From the NCBI GenBank assembly GCA_036971715.1, contig JAVHJL010000009.1, positions 868,001-932,000 of the forward strand: a DNA stretch of 64,000 bases. The letters run 5' to 3'. The DNA comes from Arthrobotrys musiformis (taxonomy: Eukaryota; Ascomycota; Orbiliomycetes; Orbiliales; Orbiliaceae). Shown here in pieces: positions 25,283 through 36,888 of this stretch. Both the position numbers and the translations under genes were made by a program. The notes beneath the pieces were generated by a model, which had not been told where the DNA came from, ran no database searches, and saw nothing but the letters and a program-made list of their open reading frames with translations. Each line of letters begins with the position of its first letter. Position 1 is the stretch's first letter.

Positions 25283-26847
25283 ATGGCTGAGTCGGGTGGT
25301 TGGCACACCATTGAATCTGATGCTGTATGTGAACCCACTCCCTTGCCGTATGTTCCATCGATTCGGGTCCGTGGGCTGCGCCTTTTCTTTCAAGCTGGAT
25401 TTTGCATCGAAGAGCCACTTGTCCAAACGGCACGGAGCTTACAGGAGGCGATACATTTGCTCCTTTTACCGGGGTCGCCGGTAACTGGTGTTGGGGACCA
25501 GTCTTGGACCGTGAAGGCGAAGCATAGGGCATTGTGGTTGATCCCCTCCCTACATCGCTCATCGGGCGTGGACATATATTCGTTATAAAATTAAAATGCT
25601 GTTATTTAGCTCTGTGGTACAGTTTTTTTTTTGCATTCGGCTGACAAGTGGGTCTGGGACCGTGTGCCCTTTTTTAGGGTGTTTTTACGTACTTGATCGA
25701 GAGCCTCGGGGTACAGGGCGTGCAGTTCGAGGAATTAATAGCATTGGAGGCCGATTACCTCAAGCAACTATCGTATGAGCCCTGATTAATCCTCCATGAT
25801 GGCCCTTGTCTGCTTTTTATGATCTGGTGCATCGCCCTATTGATTGATGGGATGAAACGATCGAGGCGATGCTAATTCTTACATGCTTTTGAAACGTGCA
25901 GGCCTGTATATGGAGTGATATTTCTTTTCAAATATCAGATGGGCAAGAATAGATCGGAGGCTCCAATGGACGGCAGACATGACACGGACGCCCCAAATCA
26001 CATGTTCTTCGCTAATCAAACCATCCAAAATGCTTGTGCTACTCAGGCCATCCTGTCAGTCCTTCTCAATGCTGACAAAGAGCAAGTGGATATTGGCGAC
26101 TCTTTGCGGGAATTCAAAGAGTTCACTAATGGTTTCCCGTCTGATGTAAGATATGGCGCTTGGAACTTAAGATTAAAATGACACTATCACTAATCCATGC
26201 TCATAGCTTCGCGGAGAGACGCTGTCTAATTCAGGTAAGGGGCATGTTTGGCATATCTGTCGAAGTCCTAAGTAGTCCAAATGGGCAATCTGTTTCCGTA
26301 AAGCTCACGATAGACGATAGATTTGATACGCGATGTTCACAATTCATTCTCTCGGTCAAGCCCATTCGTTGACGAAGGCGCCCGACAGGCTACGGAAGAG
26401 GACGACCTTTACCATTTCATTGCCTACACTCCAGTTAATGGGGTTTTGTATGAGATTGACGGCTTGCAGCCTGCACCGATCGCACACGGGGCATGTACCC
26501 AGGATGAGTTTTGTGATAAGGTCATTCCCGTCCTTCATCGACGCATCGAACGATACCCTCCAAGCGAGATTCGCTTCAATCTAATGGCTGTCGTCCAAGA
26601 CCTTCGAGTCAAGGCTGTTGAAATCGGAGATGAAGAAATGCTAGCGCGAGAAGAGCAAAAGAGGAAGGATTGGGAGACGGAGAATGAATTGCGACGTCAC
26701 AACTTTGTTGGATTTATCCACGAATTGTTGAAAGGCGTTATTAAAGAGAAAGTTAAGGGCGGCACGTACGACGAATGGATTAAACAAACTAAGGACCTTA
26801 ATTTACAGAAAGCCATTGCTGCGAGAAAAGGCGAACCGGTTGACTAG
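25283..26847 (+). CDS. Ubiquitin C-terminal hydrolase, UCH37/UCHL5 type
   Basis: Exons 25283-25324, 25678-25772, 25902-26145, 26207-26234, 26321-26847; 311 residues. Peptidase C12 enzyme that cleaves ubiquitin at its C-terminal glycine; UCHL5-type members act at the 19S proteasome through Rpn13. All catalytic residues are present: oxyanion Gln85, nucleophile Cys91 (NACATQ), His168 (LYHFIAY) and Asp183 (YEIDGLQ). The N terminus (GGWHTIESDAGVFT...LGVKG-like) and the segment SNSDLIRDVHNSF match the family closely, which fixes the junctions. The C-terminal helical ULD-type tail (RRHNFVGFIHELLKG) that binds Rpn13 and INO80 partners is intact. Exon 1 encodes only 14 residues, exon 4 is 28 nt, and intron 1 is 353 nt, long for this window. 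It converges with the minus-strand gene that ends at 27177. Confidence 0.93.
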
Positions 26848-27176
26848 CTGTCGATTGGATAGTGCCGATTCTTAGATCCCTAGCATGGAATGGCTCAATC
26901 GGGGGGTTATATCTAATTGAATATGTACTCTTATCAAGCATGTGGTTCTGGGATAGACAAAATTCACGGCCTTTTTATACATTTAGACTTTTGTTCTCGG
27001 TGTGCACTTAGTCATTAAGATAAGCATGTGGCATTCCTATTCATTGGCCTGGTGCTTGAAGCAAAAGCTCGGTGAAAGCAAAAGAAATTCACTCCCGAAG
27101 TGTGCTTCTTATAGACTGAAAGCAAGTGCAAAAGTCTATGATATGATCAAAGGCGAGATGCTGGATATATAGAATA
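26848..27176. other. Convergent intergenic spacer
   Basis: 329 bases between the stop codons of two convergent genes. No ORF or RNA gene seen; it must hold both polyadenylation regions. Confidence 0.6.
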
Positions 27177-29049
27177 TCAATCAGAGTCGTCAGCATCAAC
27201 ACCCAATATATCGCGCGCTATCTCCTGTAAACCACTTTTCATCCTATCGATCATGATCTTGGTTTGCTATCATGGCGTCAAATTTACAACCCATTAGAAT
27301 CCGCAAAATTCACTGCTCTTTTTTAAATTTTAGGGATATTGTCGCTTTACCTTGCGTGAAGAGCCCTCTATCTCCTCCGTTGAACCGCTGCACCAGCGGC
27401 TGAATTCAGAAACCTGGTCGTTATACTCCGAAGGGCTTATGGAAGTTAATCCATCCATCCTATTGATTCCAGGCTTTATGTACAACTTGCTGATGTTGAC
27501 ATAAAATTCAGCTACGTCGCCGACAATACTCAATTTCCCGTGGGAGAGTAAAGCAGCTTGCACCAGGTGTACCTTAGCCACTTGACCTAGATTCAAAGTT
27601 TCGGTCTTGCGAGAATCTTTCCCGTTCTCTAGCGCGGTGGTAGCGTTGTCGATAGTGGTGAGAAATCTGTGCATTGGGCCGTCTGTAATAGTTTGGACCT
27701 CATGGGAGACCTCTTGGGATAAGGCGCGTATGTCATCTATCTGTGCTTTTATTTGTTTTAGAGATCGAATTAAAGGTTCCATTAGTGCCAGGGCCTCATC
27801 CTGTGGGGGATTGTTAGATTTTCATTTTCGTTGGTGGGTAATTATAGCGTTTAGGGCGGTGAATACTTCCTAATTGGAGTTTTTCTCTTGCAAGAGCGGC
27901 AAGATCTAACTTTTTAGCATCGAGCACCGCGAGACCAGCATCGAGGTCCGATTTTGCCAGAGAATATCGATCCGTCAGGTCGCTTTGTGCCCTTGACTTT
28001 TCACACTTTAGCCTCTCTACCTCTTCCTGCAAGAACTCAGTACGTGCAATACACGATTCCAGCTCTATTTCCCCTCTGTAAATGTGGCCTTTATTCTGGA
28101 TTCGACGAGTACCGATGACGCCTGGCTGACTTTTTAGCAATCGATTGTCGGTCTTATAAATTTAAGATCGCTTACGAAAACAGCTGCAACCTATTCAACT
28201 GCTCAATTATAGAAGTCTGAAGAGCCATAACAAATTTCAGAAGCATTTCAAACTTCTCATGCATAGAATTGGTTTCCCGGACACAACGGTTTGCATTCTC
28301 ATGGAGATTCTCCATTGCCGTCCGAAGGTTGTATCGAACAGCGTCTTCATCCTGAAGCATCTCGAGGATGTTGGATATCTGTGTCCATTAATTATAGGTG
28401 GGATTAATATGCCTATGCATCAACGTATTGCTCTGGAGGCTTTAAGGTTTGGTTTGAAACTTGACACCTATACAACAGCCCAGACTTAGCAGGATATGGG
28501 GTATTACTAACCAGCCCATCTACACCAGTAATATTTTTGGCGCAATCCCTAACTCGACGCATACAGTTCTGTGCTTCAGAACATGTAGTTCGAATGAAGT
28601 CGCTACAGTATTGGAGATTGGAGCTTAAATACTTGTACCTACACGCGTACACGTACATGTACATGTATGCACGTGTGCAACAGTGGTGGCTAGTAGTTAG
28701 CACACAGTCAGAAATTAAATGGGAAACTTTCTGGCACCGGCCCGATTGGGAATGTTGCACAAAGCTTATCGACGTCGCGAGTCAACACCTACGGGAGGCT
28801 AGTTTCCCCACCATGGCCACCTGGTGTCACGTTAGCCAGACTAACCTCAATTCCAACGGCAAAATCTGAGGTTGGCGCAACAATGCATGTTGCCATGACT
28901 GATATTGTGGTGATGGTAGCCTGGAGAGCTCGAGCCGTGGCTGCATTATACTCTGATGCCCCTTGGGAAATATCTTGTATTAGTTTTGGAAGAAGCTTTT
29001 GAAGCCTTTGGGTGTAACGGTCCCCATTTGAATTGGCATTTTGGGACAT
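27177..29049 (-). CDS. Coiled-coil protein of unknown function (possible helical pore-former-like fold)
   Basis: Proposed exons on the minus strand: 29049-28793, 28638-28512, 28378-28176, 28129 to about 27892, 27800-27351, 27266-27177, giving about 454 residues. The protein is almost entirely helical. An N-terminal amphipathic stretch is followed by a hydrophobic segment at residues 41-58, then long heptad-rich coiled coils (ELESCIARTEFLQEEVERLK; AKSDLDAGLAVLDAKKLDL) and a C-terminal helical half ending in an acidic tail (GVDADDSD). The layout of one hydrophobic segment plus long helices resembles ClyA/XaxA-type alpha-helical pore-forming proteins that have fungal relatives, but this is only an architectural impression and no toxicity can be inferred. 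The junction between exons 4 and 5 is irregular: the obvious GT-AG intron (27866-27801) causes a frameshift, whereas a GC donor at 27891 keeps the frame. An upstream in-frame start at 29166 is also possible. Confidence 0.6.
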
Positions 29050-30264
29050 TTTGGGATTCGGTATCGGTTGGTAATAGATATGTATCGGATCCTTTCCAAG
29101 GCAGAGCCGGAAGTGTGAAGGTCTAGACACGTCTTGAGGAAATTCTGTACGTGGTAGAAACAACAAGATGAAAATCTTTTATCCTCGTGTTCTAGAGGTT
29201 TGATAATACGACAGGTACCAATACCAAGAAGGTGATATTGGAATACAGGTAACTAGTTGTGGTTATGTGAAGCTATGGTATATTGAAAGAGAAAATTGAG
29301 ACTCAAGAATACCCCGCGCAGCCTTGTTGGGAATATCCAGTTGCGTCGTAAGTCTGTGCGCTCCGACGTCAACCGCCGGCCACGTGGCTCTCACTATCGA
29401 TAGAGGGCATGCATATGATTTGCATACTATACCTATATCAACGTTAACACGAGAGAAAGCTCTAAAAGAAAAACGGCTGGCTATCCTGTTTTTCTTTTCC
29501 TTCTAGGCGCTGTATGCTAGTATGTCGCATGTCGCATGTCGCCGAAATCATTTAGCCTTGTTACACAGCATAAAAGTGGCGGTAAGTATTCAACAGAGGA
29601 ATGTGCACCTCTCCTTTTATTCTTGATTCAAGAAGGGTTGACGGTTAGTCTGGGGACTAGTTGACCGTAAAAAATACAGCCCGCCTGCATTTGATGGGAG
29701 GGGTGGGCTCTAATAGGGTTAAAAGAGCCGACAAGCTAATTGTTCAGCTGATCAGCCTTTCAGATATCCGAGGAGATTCGTAAGACCATATAATTATGCC
29801 CTAACAATTGTTCCAAGCTGGGCGGCTATAAACTCTAATTAATCTTCACATCCAAGTTCAATTAAATGTAATCTAGTGATTCCAAAGGGTTAAATACCAA
29901 ATAGGAAACATGAGCGTTTAAATACTGCAAAGTAGGTAAATTGTCCGTGTTTTTAGCGCCCAAGTAGACTCGAGGCTACCGTTTTGTATGTTTAAGGAAA
30001 TACATGTCTATCTATTCCCTGTATATGATTCTATTTTAGCTCTGCAGTTCCTGGAGATCTCGAAAGCAAATGCAAATTTCTACTAGCTAAGAAACGACAG
30101 GATATCTCCTACCTTGCAACGTCAACCTAGATCGAAATATCCAACGCAACTCTACGAGTAGCCTCCATATTACATCTATTACTCACGACTTCGCAATTTC
30201 ACTGGAATATATGCATATATGACGTCGCGAAGCTTAAGACAAGGCTACTCAAGGCTCTAAGTAG
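29050..30264. other. Intergenic, no gene seen
   Basis: Short ORFs only. A direct repeat of TGTCGCA (three units) sits near 29523-29541. The first 250 bases probably include the promoter of the minus-strand coiled-coil gene. Confidence 0.5.
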
Positions 30265-30501
30265 CCTGGACTGTCTTTGACAGCCGCCAAAGGATGCGAT
30301 TTATGCCGATACATATCCAAGTTCTCTATTCAAAGAGCTGCAACTAGTGTTACCAGTGTGGGCAGCTCGTTGCCAGGAGTAAAAAGTCTTACAATCTATA
30401 GTACTCCGTTGGGCGGATCAGTTCATTACGGTAACTGGCTAGACATTTTAAAAGATAAATCCAGTCTCGTCGCTCAGTGCTTGAATACATATTTATATTG
30501 A
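30265..30501 (+). pseudogene. Possible HET-type gene fragment
   Basis: An open segment after a TAG at 30262 encodes LSLTAAKGCDLCRYISKFS, then about 45 residues ending near NWLDILKDK. The motif AA-x-GC-x-LC-R resembles the conserved start of heterokaryon-incompatibility (HET) domain proteins, in which a short GC-x-x-C segment precedes a variable region. No start codon or HET core motif was found in frame upstream or downstream, so if real it is a remnant. Low confidence. Confidence 0.3.
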
Positions 30502-33179
30502 TGGAGGTGATTATGTGTTCCTAGTATTCGCATGCCTTCAGTTTGGAAAACTTCAGACTTTCAAAAAGAAAGCTATCAGAGTTGCGGTGAACCAATCAGA
30601 TCTATGGAATGAAAGAAAACCGTTGATTCAGCGGAACAGAGTATGAACTGCAGTAAGTCGTAAATAGCTAGCCGCCTCTTGAATTTAATAAGGAATGGTC
30701 CCAGCAAGAAAGGCAGTTGAGAGATATATTTCCTAACAAGTTGACTCTATCTTGTCTATGGCCGAAGTGATGAAGCGACAATAACCCTACAAAAGACAAG
30801 CCGGGCCATGGTAATATCGAGGCTGTGTACTATAATCAGCGAATATTTTCATCTCAATTTTGAATTGGACTGAATGTGTGCAGGAATTATACTAACACAG
30901 ACTGCGACTATCACTTGATCGGGACAAGGAGCTTTCAAATTTCCCGCTTGCCCTATTTGGTGTGTCGTCGCAGTCTTGAGAGCAGACGTCGTTTGTAATT
31001 CCAGGTCGATGCGTTCGAGATATTATGATATTAGGCCTGGATTTAAGTCAAATAACCTGTTCGGCTCTCGAGCCTTTTAGCTTTTCCAGAGACTTATTTC
31101 GTAGGCTAGACCCGTATTACTGCGCATCAGAGACATTGAATTGATAGATGTTACCTAGGCTCTGGATCTGGTATTAGTATAAGATTGCGATCAAGAAGCC
31201 ATGGCCCCAACGAAGCTGAAGAGAAGCAATTTCAAATTTCCCAGAGATACTGAATGAGCAGCGAAACGTTGAAGCTCGAATATCCCGTAGAGTGAAGAAA
31301 GACACATACTAAACGAGGGGATGCTAACCTTTGGAGAGCACTCGGGGGGTAGTATTACCCCAGATGAAGCGGAGTCAGAAAACGGCTTTGTGGATCGGAC
31401 CTACGGAAAACGTCTACGAGCAGGAAGATCCCGGAGAACTGAAAGCACTCGCGAAATGGGGATATTATCACCGGTAAAAGTTTGGAATGCGCGTTGGTAC
31501 TAAACGTACGAATCATTCCAAGATACTAAGTAAATATAATTATATTACAAACTTGCTCACATCGTGGTATTTTGGATATAAGCCGTACGTATATATTCCA
31601 GTAGATGCAAAGCGAATCGATGGAACCTGGTCATCGAATGTGAAGTCGCTTCGGCATATCAGGCTGATCAGAATAGGAAGCCAAGGTTCTACGTAAGCAT
31701 CTCCAACTTTCGCTCTAGTAGATATAGACGAGTTCACTTGATCAGTTCTAGTTCGGATGAAACTCGAACGATGAAAAAAACCTGGCTGGCTCGTGGCCGA
31801 TGCATTTAGCCAAAAGGCCATCCGCGATCTCTACACATTAACGTTGCGGTTGATCTAATTTAATACCTGGGTAATCGAACTTTCGGAACAAGAGAGAAGA
31901 GGAACATGTGGTAAAATTTCGGTCTACTGGCATTTGAGCCGGTTATGCTTAAGTGCGAACGCGTACGGTCCGCACACCAAATCCGTGTGTTCCCTAGAAA
32001 TACAGCTACAGTGATAGGAAGAACGAGGAATGTTTGAATAATGTTCTAGAACAGGCTTTCCATGGTTGAGTTGCCGACATTTTAGAATGCGGTCCTGATA
32101 TACGTATATACGTATATACGAAACCCGTAAAAATAGAGTTGGTACAGCTTAATAGGCACCCATTTACCTGGGCTTTAACTTCGAAACCGAGTGTGCCAAG
32201 TATAGCATCGAATTTATTGTGCTAGCTCGCAGAAGGCAAAGTCAGGAAACGGTCGCGCGAGAGGTCCCGCTTTTGACATCCGTACATATCGATCGAGTGG
32301 CTAGGCTCGGGTTTGTGCGTTTCACAAAAACTCAAGCTCTATAATAGCTCCATTCTTGGTGGGTCTTCGAGCTATATAGTTAATGTCTGTCTTGCGCTCG
32401 ACAATGCAATGTAGATGCAAATCCATTTAGCCTAACTATGCCTAAATTGCCCCGGTTTCAGACCGCAGGTTCATTCTTGAAAAATTACCGATACATGGAG
32501 AATTAGCCATCGATCTATACCAATCCAAGTAGTATTTCCAGTGGGATCCGGGCCGGTCATGTATTTTCATCTGAATCTTGCAGGGTCCACCCAGGTTGAG
32601 TACCCATTTCCCCACACATTCAACGCAAAGATTTCGCACATCTTACCCGAACCCTCCATACTGCGCTTGCTCAGAGTTTTCTTGGATACTATAACCAAGG
32701 CTACCTCAACGACCTCGTTGCATATATGTCATCCTCGCTTGGCTAACGTTCCTGGCTATTTCTATAATTTATAACACCTTTAAGCTTCAATCCACGGCAA
32801 ACTCATCCCATAACCTGTCCATAAACAGAACCGGCTAAAATGGAACCAGATATATTCTGCACACGCTTGCATATACATTACGCTGGAGCGGAAGGGATAA
32901 AATGTTCCTAATATCCGTCTACATAGGGAGCTAAAACATACAATCACACGTGGTAGGAAGCTTGCTTGCAAGGCTTCTTTTGTCTCGGCGGAAGGGAAGT
33001 CGTACGTAGATTGGCTGGTTGAATACGTCAAAATATCCAGGGATTTTTCCAGTTTAATGATGCAGAAGAGGCGACTTTGATCCGAGGATCACGGTTCGTC
33101 AAAGGCTGGACATTGCCGGGTATCATTTGGTCCTTGCCATCCCAGCAAAGCTGGATGAAAGCTACGGGAAAAATCTAAA
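30502..33179. other. Intergenic, no gene seen
   Basis: About 2.7 kb with only short ORFs. A palindromic TATACG repeat (three units) lies at about 32100-32120. Nothing else recognisable. Confidence 0.5.
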
Positions 33180-33189
33180 TATAAAAAGG
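33180..33189 (+). promoter_or_regulatory. TATA box of the acetylxylan esterase gene
   Basis: TATAAAAAGG, 166 bp upstream of the start codon. The position and match to the consensus suit a strongly inducible secreted-enzyme gene. Confidence 0.6.
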
Positions 33190-33355
33190 GCCTCACCGGC
33201 CGCATCAAAAAGATCTATCTCGATCATCAAGCAGCACTACAAAGATATAAATCACCATACGAAGCATATCTCCAAGTTTTTACTTCAAAATCTAGTATAT
33301 ATAATACTCAACTTTGTCTGATTATAATCCAGTCTTATATATTCATTCCAGCAAA

Positions 33356-34386
33356 ATGATTTTGACTGCAGCGACTCTTGCTCTCCTCGGCCACCAGGCT
33401 TCAGCCTACATGATTGAGCCTCGTCAAAGCTGCCCTGGTGTTCACATTTTTGGGGCTCGTGAGACTACTGTCTCGCCTGGTTATGGTTCCGCCGGCACCG
33501 TTGTCAACTCGATCCTCAGTGCTTACCCCGGCTCCACGGCCGAGGCTATTGTCTACCCGGCCTGCGGTGGTCAATCAAGCTGTGGTGGAATTAGCTACGC
33601 CAACTCTGCGCTCCAAGGAACCGCAGCAGTTGCGTCCGCTGTCAATACATACAACAGGAACTGCCCATCAACAAAGCTTGTTTTAGTCGGATACTCGCAG
33701 GTGCGAACACAAATACCCCATACTTTCGTAGATCTAAATATGTGGGGAAGATATGCTAAAACAGGGATAGGGTGGCCAAATTTCCGAGAATGCTTTCTGC
33801 GGTGGCGGCGATACCAACATTGGTCTAAGCGACACTTCCACTCCAATCAACGCGGCCGCTTTGGCCCAGGTCAAGGCCGTCATCCTCATGGGTGACCCAA
33901 GGTTCACAGCTGGAGCTCCATACAATGTTGGAAGCTGCACAGCTCAGGGTGTAAGTACCGCAACTATTCGAAATAAACGTTTTTGAGAAGTCGTCTAACC
34001 TTTGAGAAAAACAGTTCGCCCCTCGTCCAGCTGGATGGCGTTGCCCCTCTGGAGACAAGGTCCAGTCCTACTGCGACGCCAGGGACCCCTACTGCTGCAC
34101 CGGCAGTGACGCTAATGTCCACCAAGGATACGGCAGTCAATACGGTGCTGCCGCTCTCGCCTTCGTTAAGAGCAAGTTGGATGCGTCCGGCACCACCCCA
34201 ACCACAACCGCAGCCACAACCACCCGCACAGGAACAACTGCAACAACGACTACTGCTGGTAACAGTGGCGGAAGCTGCTCTGCTAAATGGGGACAATGCG
34301 GTGGTATTGGTTGGACTGGACCAACCTGCTGCCAGTCTGGTTCGACTTGCCAGGTCGGAAACGCCTACTACTCCCAGTGCTTGTAA
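33356..34386 (+). CDS. Acetylxylan esterase, CE5 with C-terminal CBM1
   Basis: Exons 33356-33700, 33771-33950, 34015-34386; 298 residues. A secreted serine esterase that removes acetyl groups from xylan, helping xylanases degrade plant cell walls. A signal peptide (MILTAATLALLGHQASA) precedes the family 5 esterase fold: CPGVHIFGARETT, the disulfide-forming YPACGGQSSCGG, nucleophile Ser114 in GYSQGG (split by intron 1), Asp199 (YCDARDPYCC) and His211 (VHQGYG). The Asp-His spacing of 12 matches known fungal AXEs. A Thr-rich linker (about residues 232-258) leads to a complete cellulose-binding CBM1 (CSAKWGQCGGIGWTGPTCC to YYSQCL), with its aromatic surface residues present. Both introns (70 and 64 nt) have clear branch sites. 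It stands alone between gene-poor stretches; regulation by cellulose/xylan signals is expected but not visible. Confidence 0.95.
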
Positions 34387-36888
34387 GATGGCTTTCAATT
34401 AAGAAAGCGAGAAAGCGGTGCGGCTGAGCCGGTATGTATATATGCTGTGGTGATGGGGTGATGGGAGGTTTTCGGGTATTCTATTTTTTTGTTTAAAAAA
34501 AATGAATATGTGGCTTGTATATACTTACCTACGGTATCTAAATTGTTTCCAGGTTGGAATAGTTTAGGAAAACTTTCTTATATAACTTAGTGTATTACGC
34601 ATGATATCATGATGTTTATTTTCTCGTCAATATTCCAATTCCCAATAAGTATTTGAAGTCGATTAATACATAACAGAATAAGATGGCGACACTGCGACAC
34701 TTTAGATGGTACAATTATATAAAATATAAAATAAGTTAGGGCTTTGGAAGGGCCGGTCGTTTGTATCCACTTCGATAAGAAACCGCTGGTTGGAGGACTT
34801 GATTGCCACAAAGAATTCAGCCAACTGAGCTTTTCCCCCGAGAGCATTAGAGGGTACGTTTTATGGTCGCCGAAAGGCCATCGCATTTCCAAAGCCTCGA
34901 ACTCAAGCTCTAATAAGGGCAGAGGGCCTACTACATGACCAAATACTGCTATAAATGTGGTACATGTACATGTATGAAGCCATACAACTACACAAGCAGA
35001 ACTGGTCTCGATCCTGAAACAGGACGCCCTAACCTTTTCTCTCTTTCCCCCCCCTGTGTACAAACAAGGGTGCTATGTTTGCGGCAACATTTGGTTTATG
35101 GATAGAGCAAAGTTTGGGGTGCGATAATGCAACAGACAAGCTCGCCCACCTATGTTCGGCTTCGAAAAGAGCGCCAATAAACCGAACGGGATATGTATAT
35201 TTGCAATATTTGCGGTAACATCAGGATTGAGATCAGACGAATCCGATACACCTAACCTTCGCCACCAGAATCCAACACCGCTCCTGTGTTGGGTGAACCA
35301 CCAGATGCGGGCCTTCTCGTCGCCCACATCGCGGCAAGCGCTGGACCTCGCAAGCTCGTCTATTTAAAACCATCCCCCCAAGGCGCAATTCGGTTTTGTG
35401 GCCCAAAATCTAAATTTCAAGAAAAGTAGAAATAGTCTCTTTTTTCTTTCTAGGAACGGGGTGTCAACATTACATTGCATTGTCTCCTGCGCAGCACCCC
35501 CAGATATTGCAGAGAAACAACAACGTTACACAAACTCATCCCATTTCAAAGGTTGATATCATCCCTTTACATTCCAAAGATAGCCCCGGGCTGGGGAAGA
35601 CCAGAAGGAATGCACAGTGGAAGCGGTTTGGTTGGATTGGCCAGGCACAGGCGAGGCTTCCAAGACAAAGCAAAGAGATCGACAACATTGACTGCAAGCT
35701 AGCTTAACGAAATCGACCTACTGGAGAATTGTTTCGAATTTTCCATTTGTGAGAGTCCATTGCCCTTGACCTCCAACTGTGCAATAACTCCAACCAACGC
35801 CCCAACCTGGTCTCGTACCCAGACGTCACAAAGAGGTACCTTTCCAACCGGTCCAAAAGTTAACCTGTGTCCGAATCGGGTATCTCACGAGTTCGGGCGT
35901 TGCATTTTGCCTCGCAACTCACTTTTAAGACCGATCGATTTCCGCACCGGCCTGATCCCAAGACTAAGCTGGGCCGGCCTAACCAGCGGCAATAACCGCT
36001 CCGTCAAAGTTTTGGCCCTAAACGAGAAAAAAAAAAAAAAAAAACCGTCGATAAAAGATGAAGTAATCGCATACCGCATCCGTCCTCCTCTAAACTATTT
36101 TCCTTACCAAACTCCGTTATTCTCGACTTTTAAAGAAAGAAAAAAAGTCTCCGCACGTACGATTCGTATACGTTGCCGCTCTTAACCACCCCAAAAAAGA
36201 ATTCTGCCGAATGAGACAAAGCTAAAAAAGCTAGCCTCCACTAAAACTCTTCAACGACATCATAGTCTACACCGACCAAGCGGCCGCTAAGCGAGTTTCT
36301 GCAGGGGGTGGTTAGCAATGGAAATTCGATCTTTTGACTGGGTGGGCAAGGTACCAAGCTACCCAAGCTACGTAAAATGCTTTCTCTTATATAATGACAA
36401 GTCGGAACCGACCGAACTTGGGACCTGTGGCTTCTATTTTCCTTGGAATTGGGTTAGAGACACGCTGATCTTTGGGACCGGTGAGCTCGGGTGGTAATGT
36501 TTGAAGTAGCTCTTGCCGGGGTTCCGTGATACCCGTACCCACTTCGAAAATCAACTTGACAGCTCTGACGGGAAAACCGTGTAAGATTTAGCTATAGCCA
36601 TGGAGCTTTTCCCCAAGATGTACTATGTATTTAACTATATCTTATTTCCGTGGAACCAAGAGGAGTTAAATAGTGAGGTGGATCCCCTTCCAGTTCTTGG
36701 GTTGACTAGGAGAATAAAGTTCTACCCGCCTTCCGCTCTTTCTCCAGATTGTAAGGCTAAATCTCGTTAAAAAATTTTTTTATTCGTAGTATTTAACAGA
36801 TACTTTTGGGATCTCGAATCTGTAATCGTATCTCCAGCTTCTTCTTTGGATATTTAAATTTGCCCCGTAAAGCCAAGAGAAAGAGACA
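34387..36888. other. Intergenic, no gene seen
   Basis: About 2.5 kb with short overlapping ORFs only. An A18 tract is at 36027-36044. Immediately upstream of 36889 no TATA element is obvious. Confidence 0.5.

Noticed and set aside
35760..36185. 141-codon plus-strand ORF
   Set aside because: Includes an A18 tract read as poly-lysine; no domain, no splice or promoter support.
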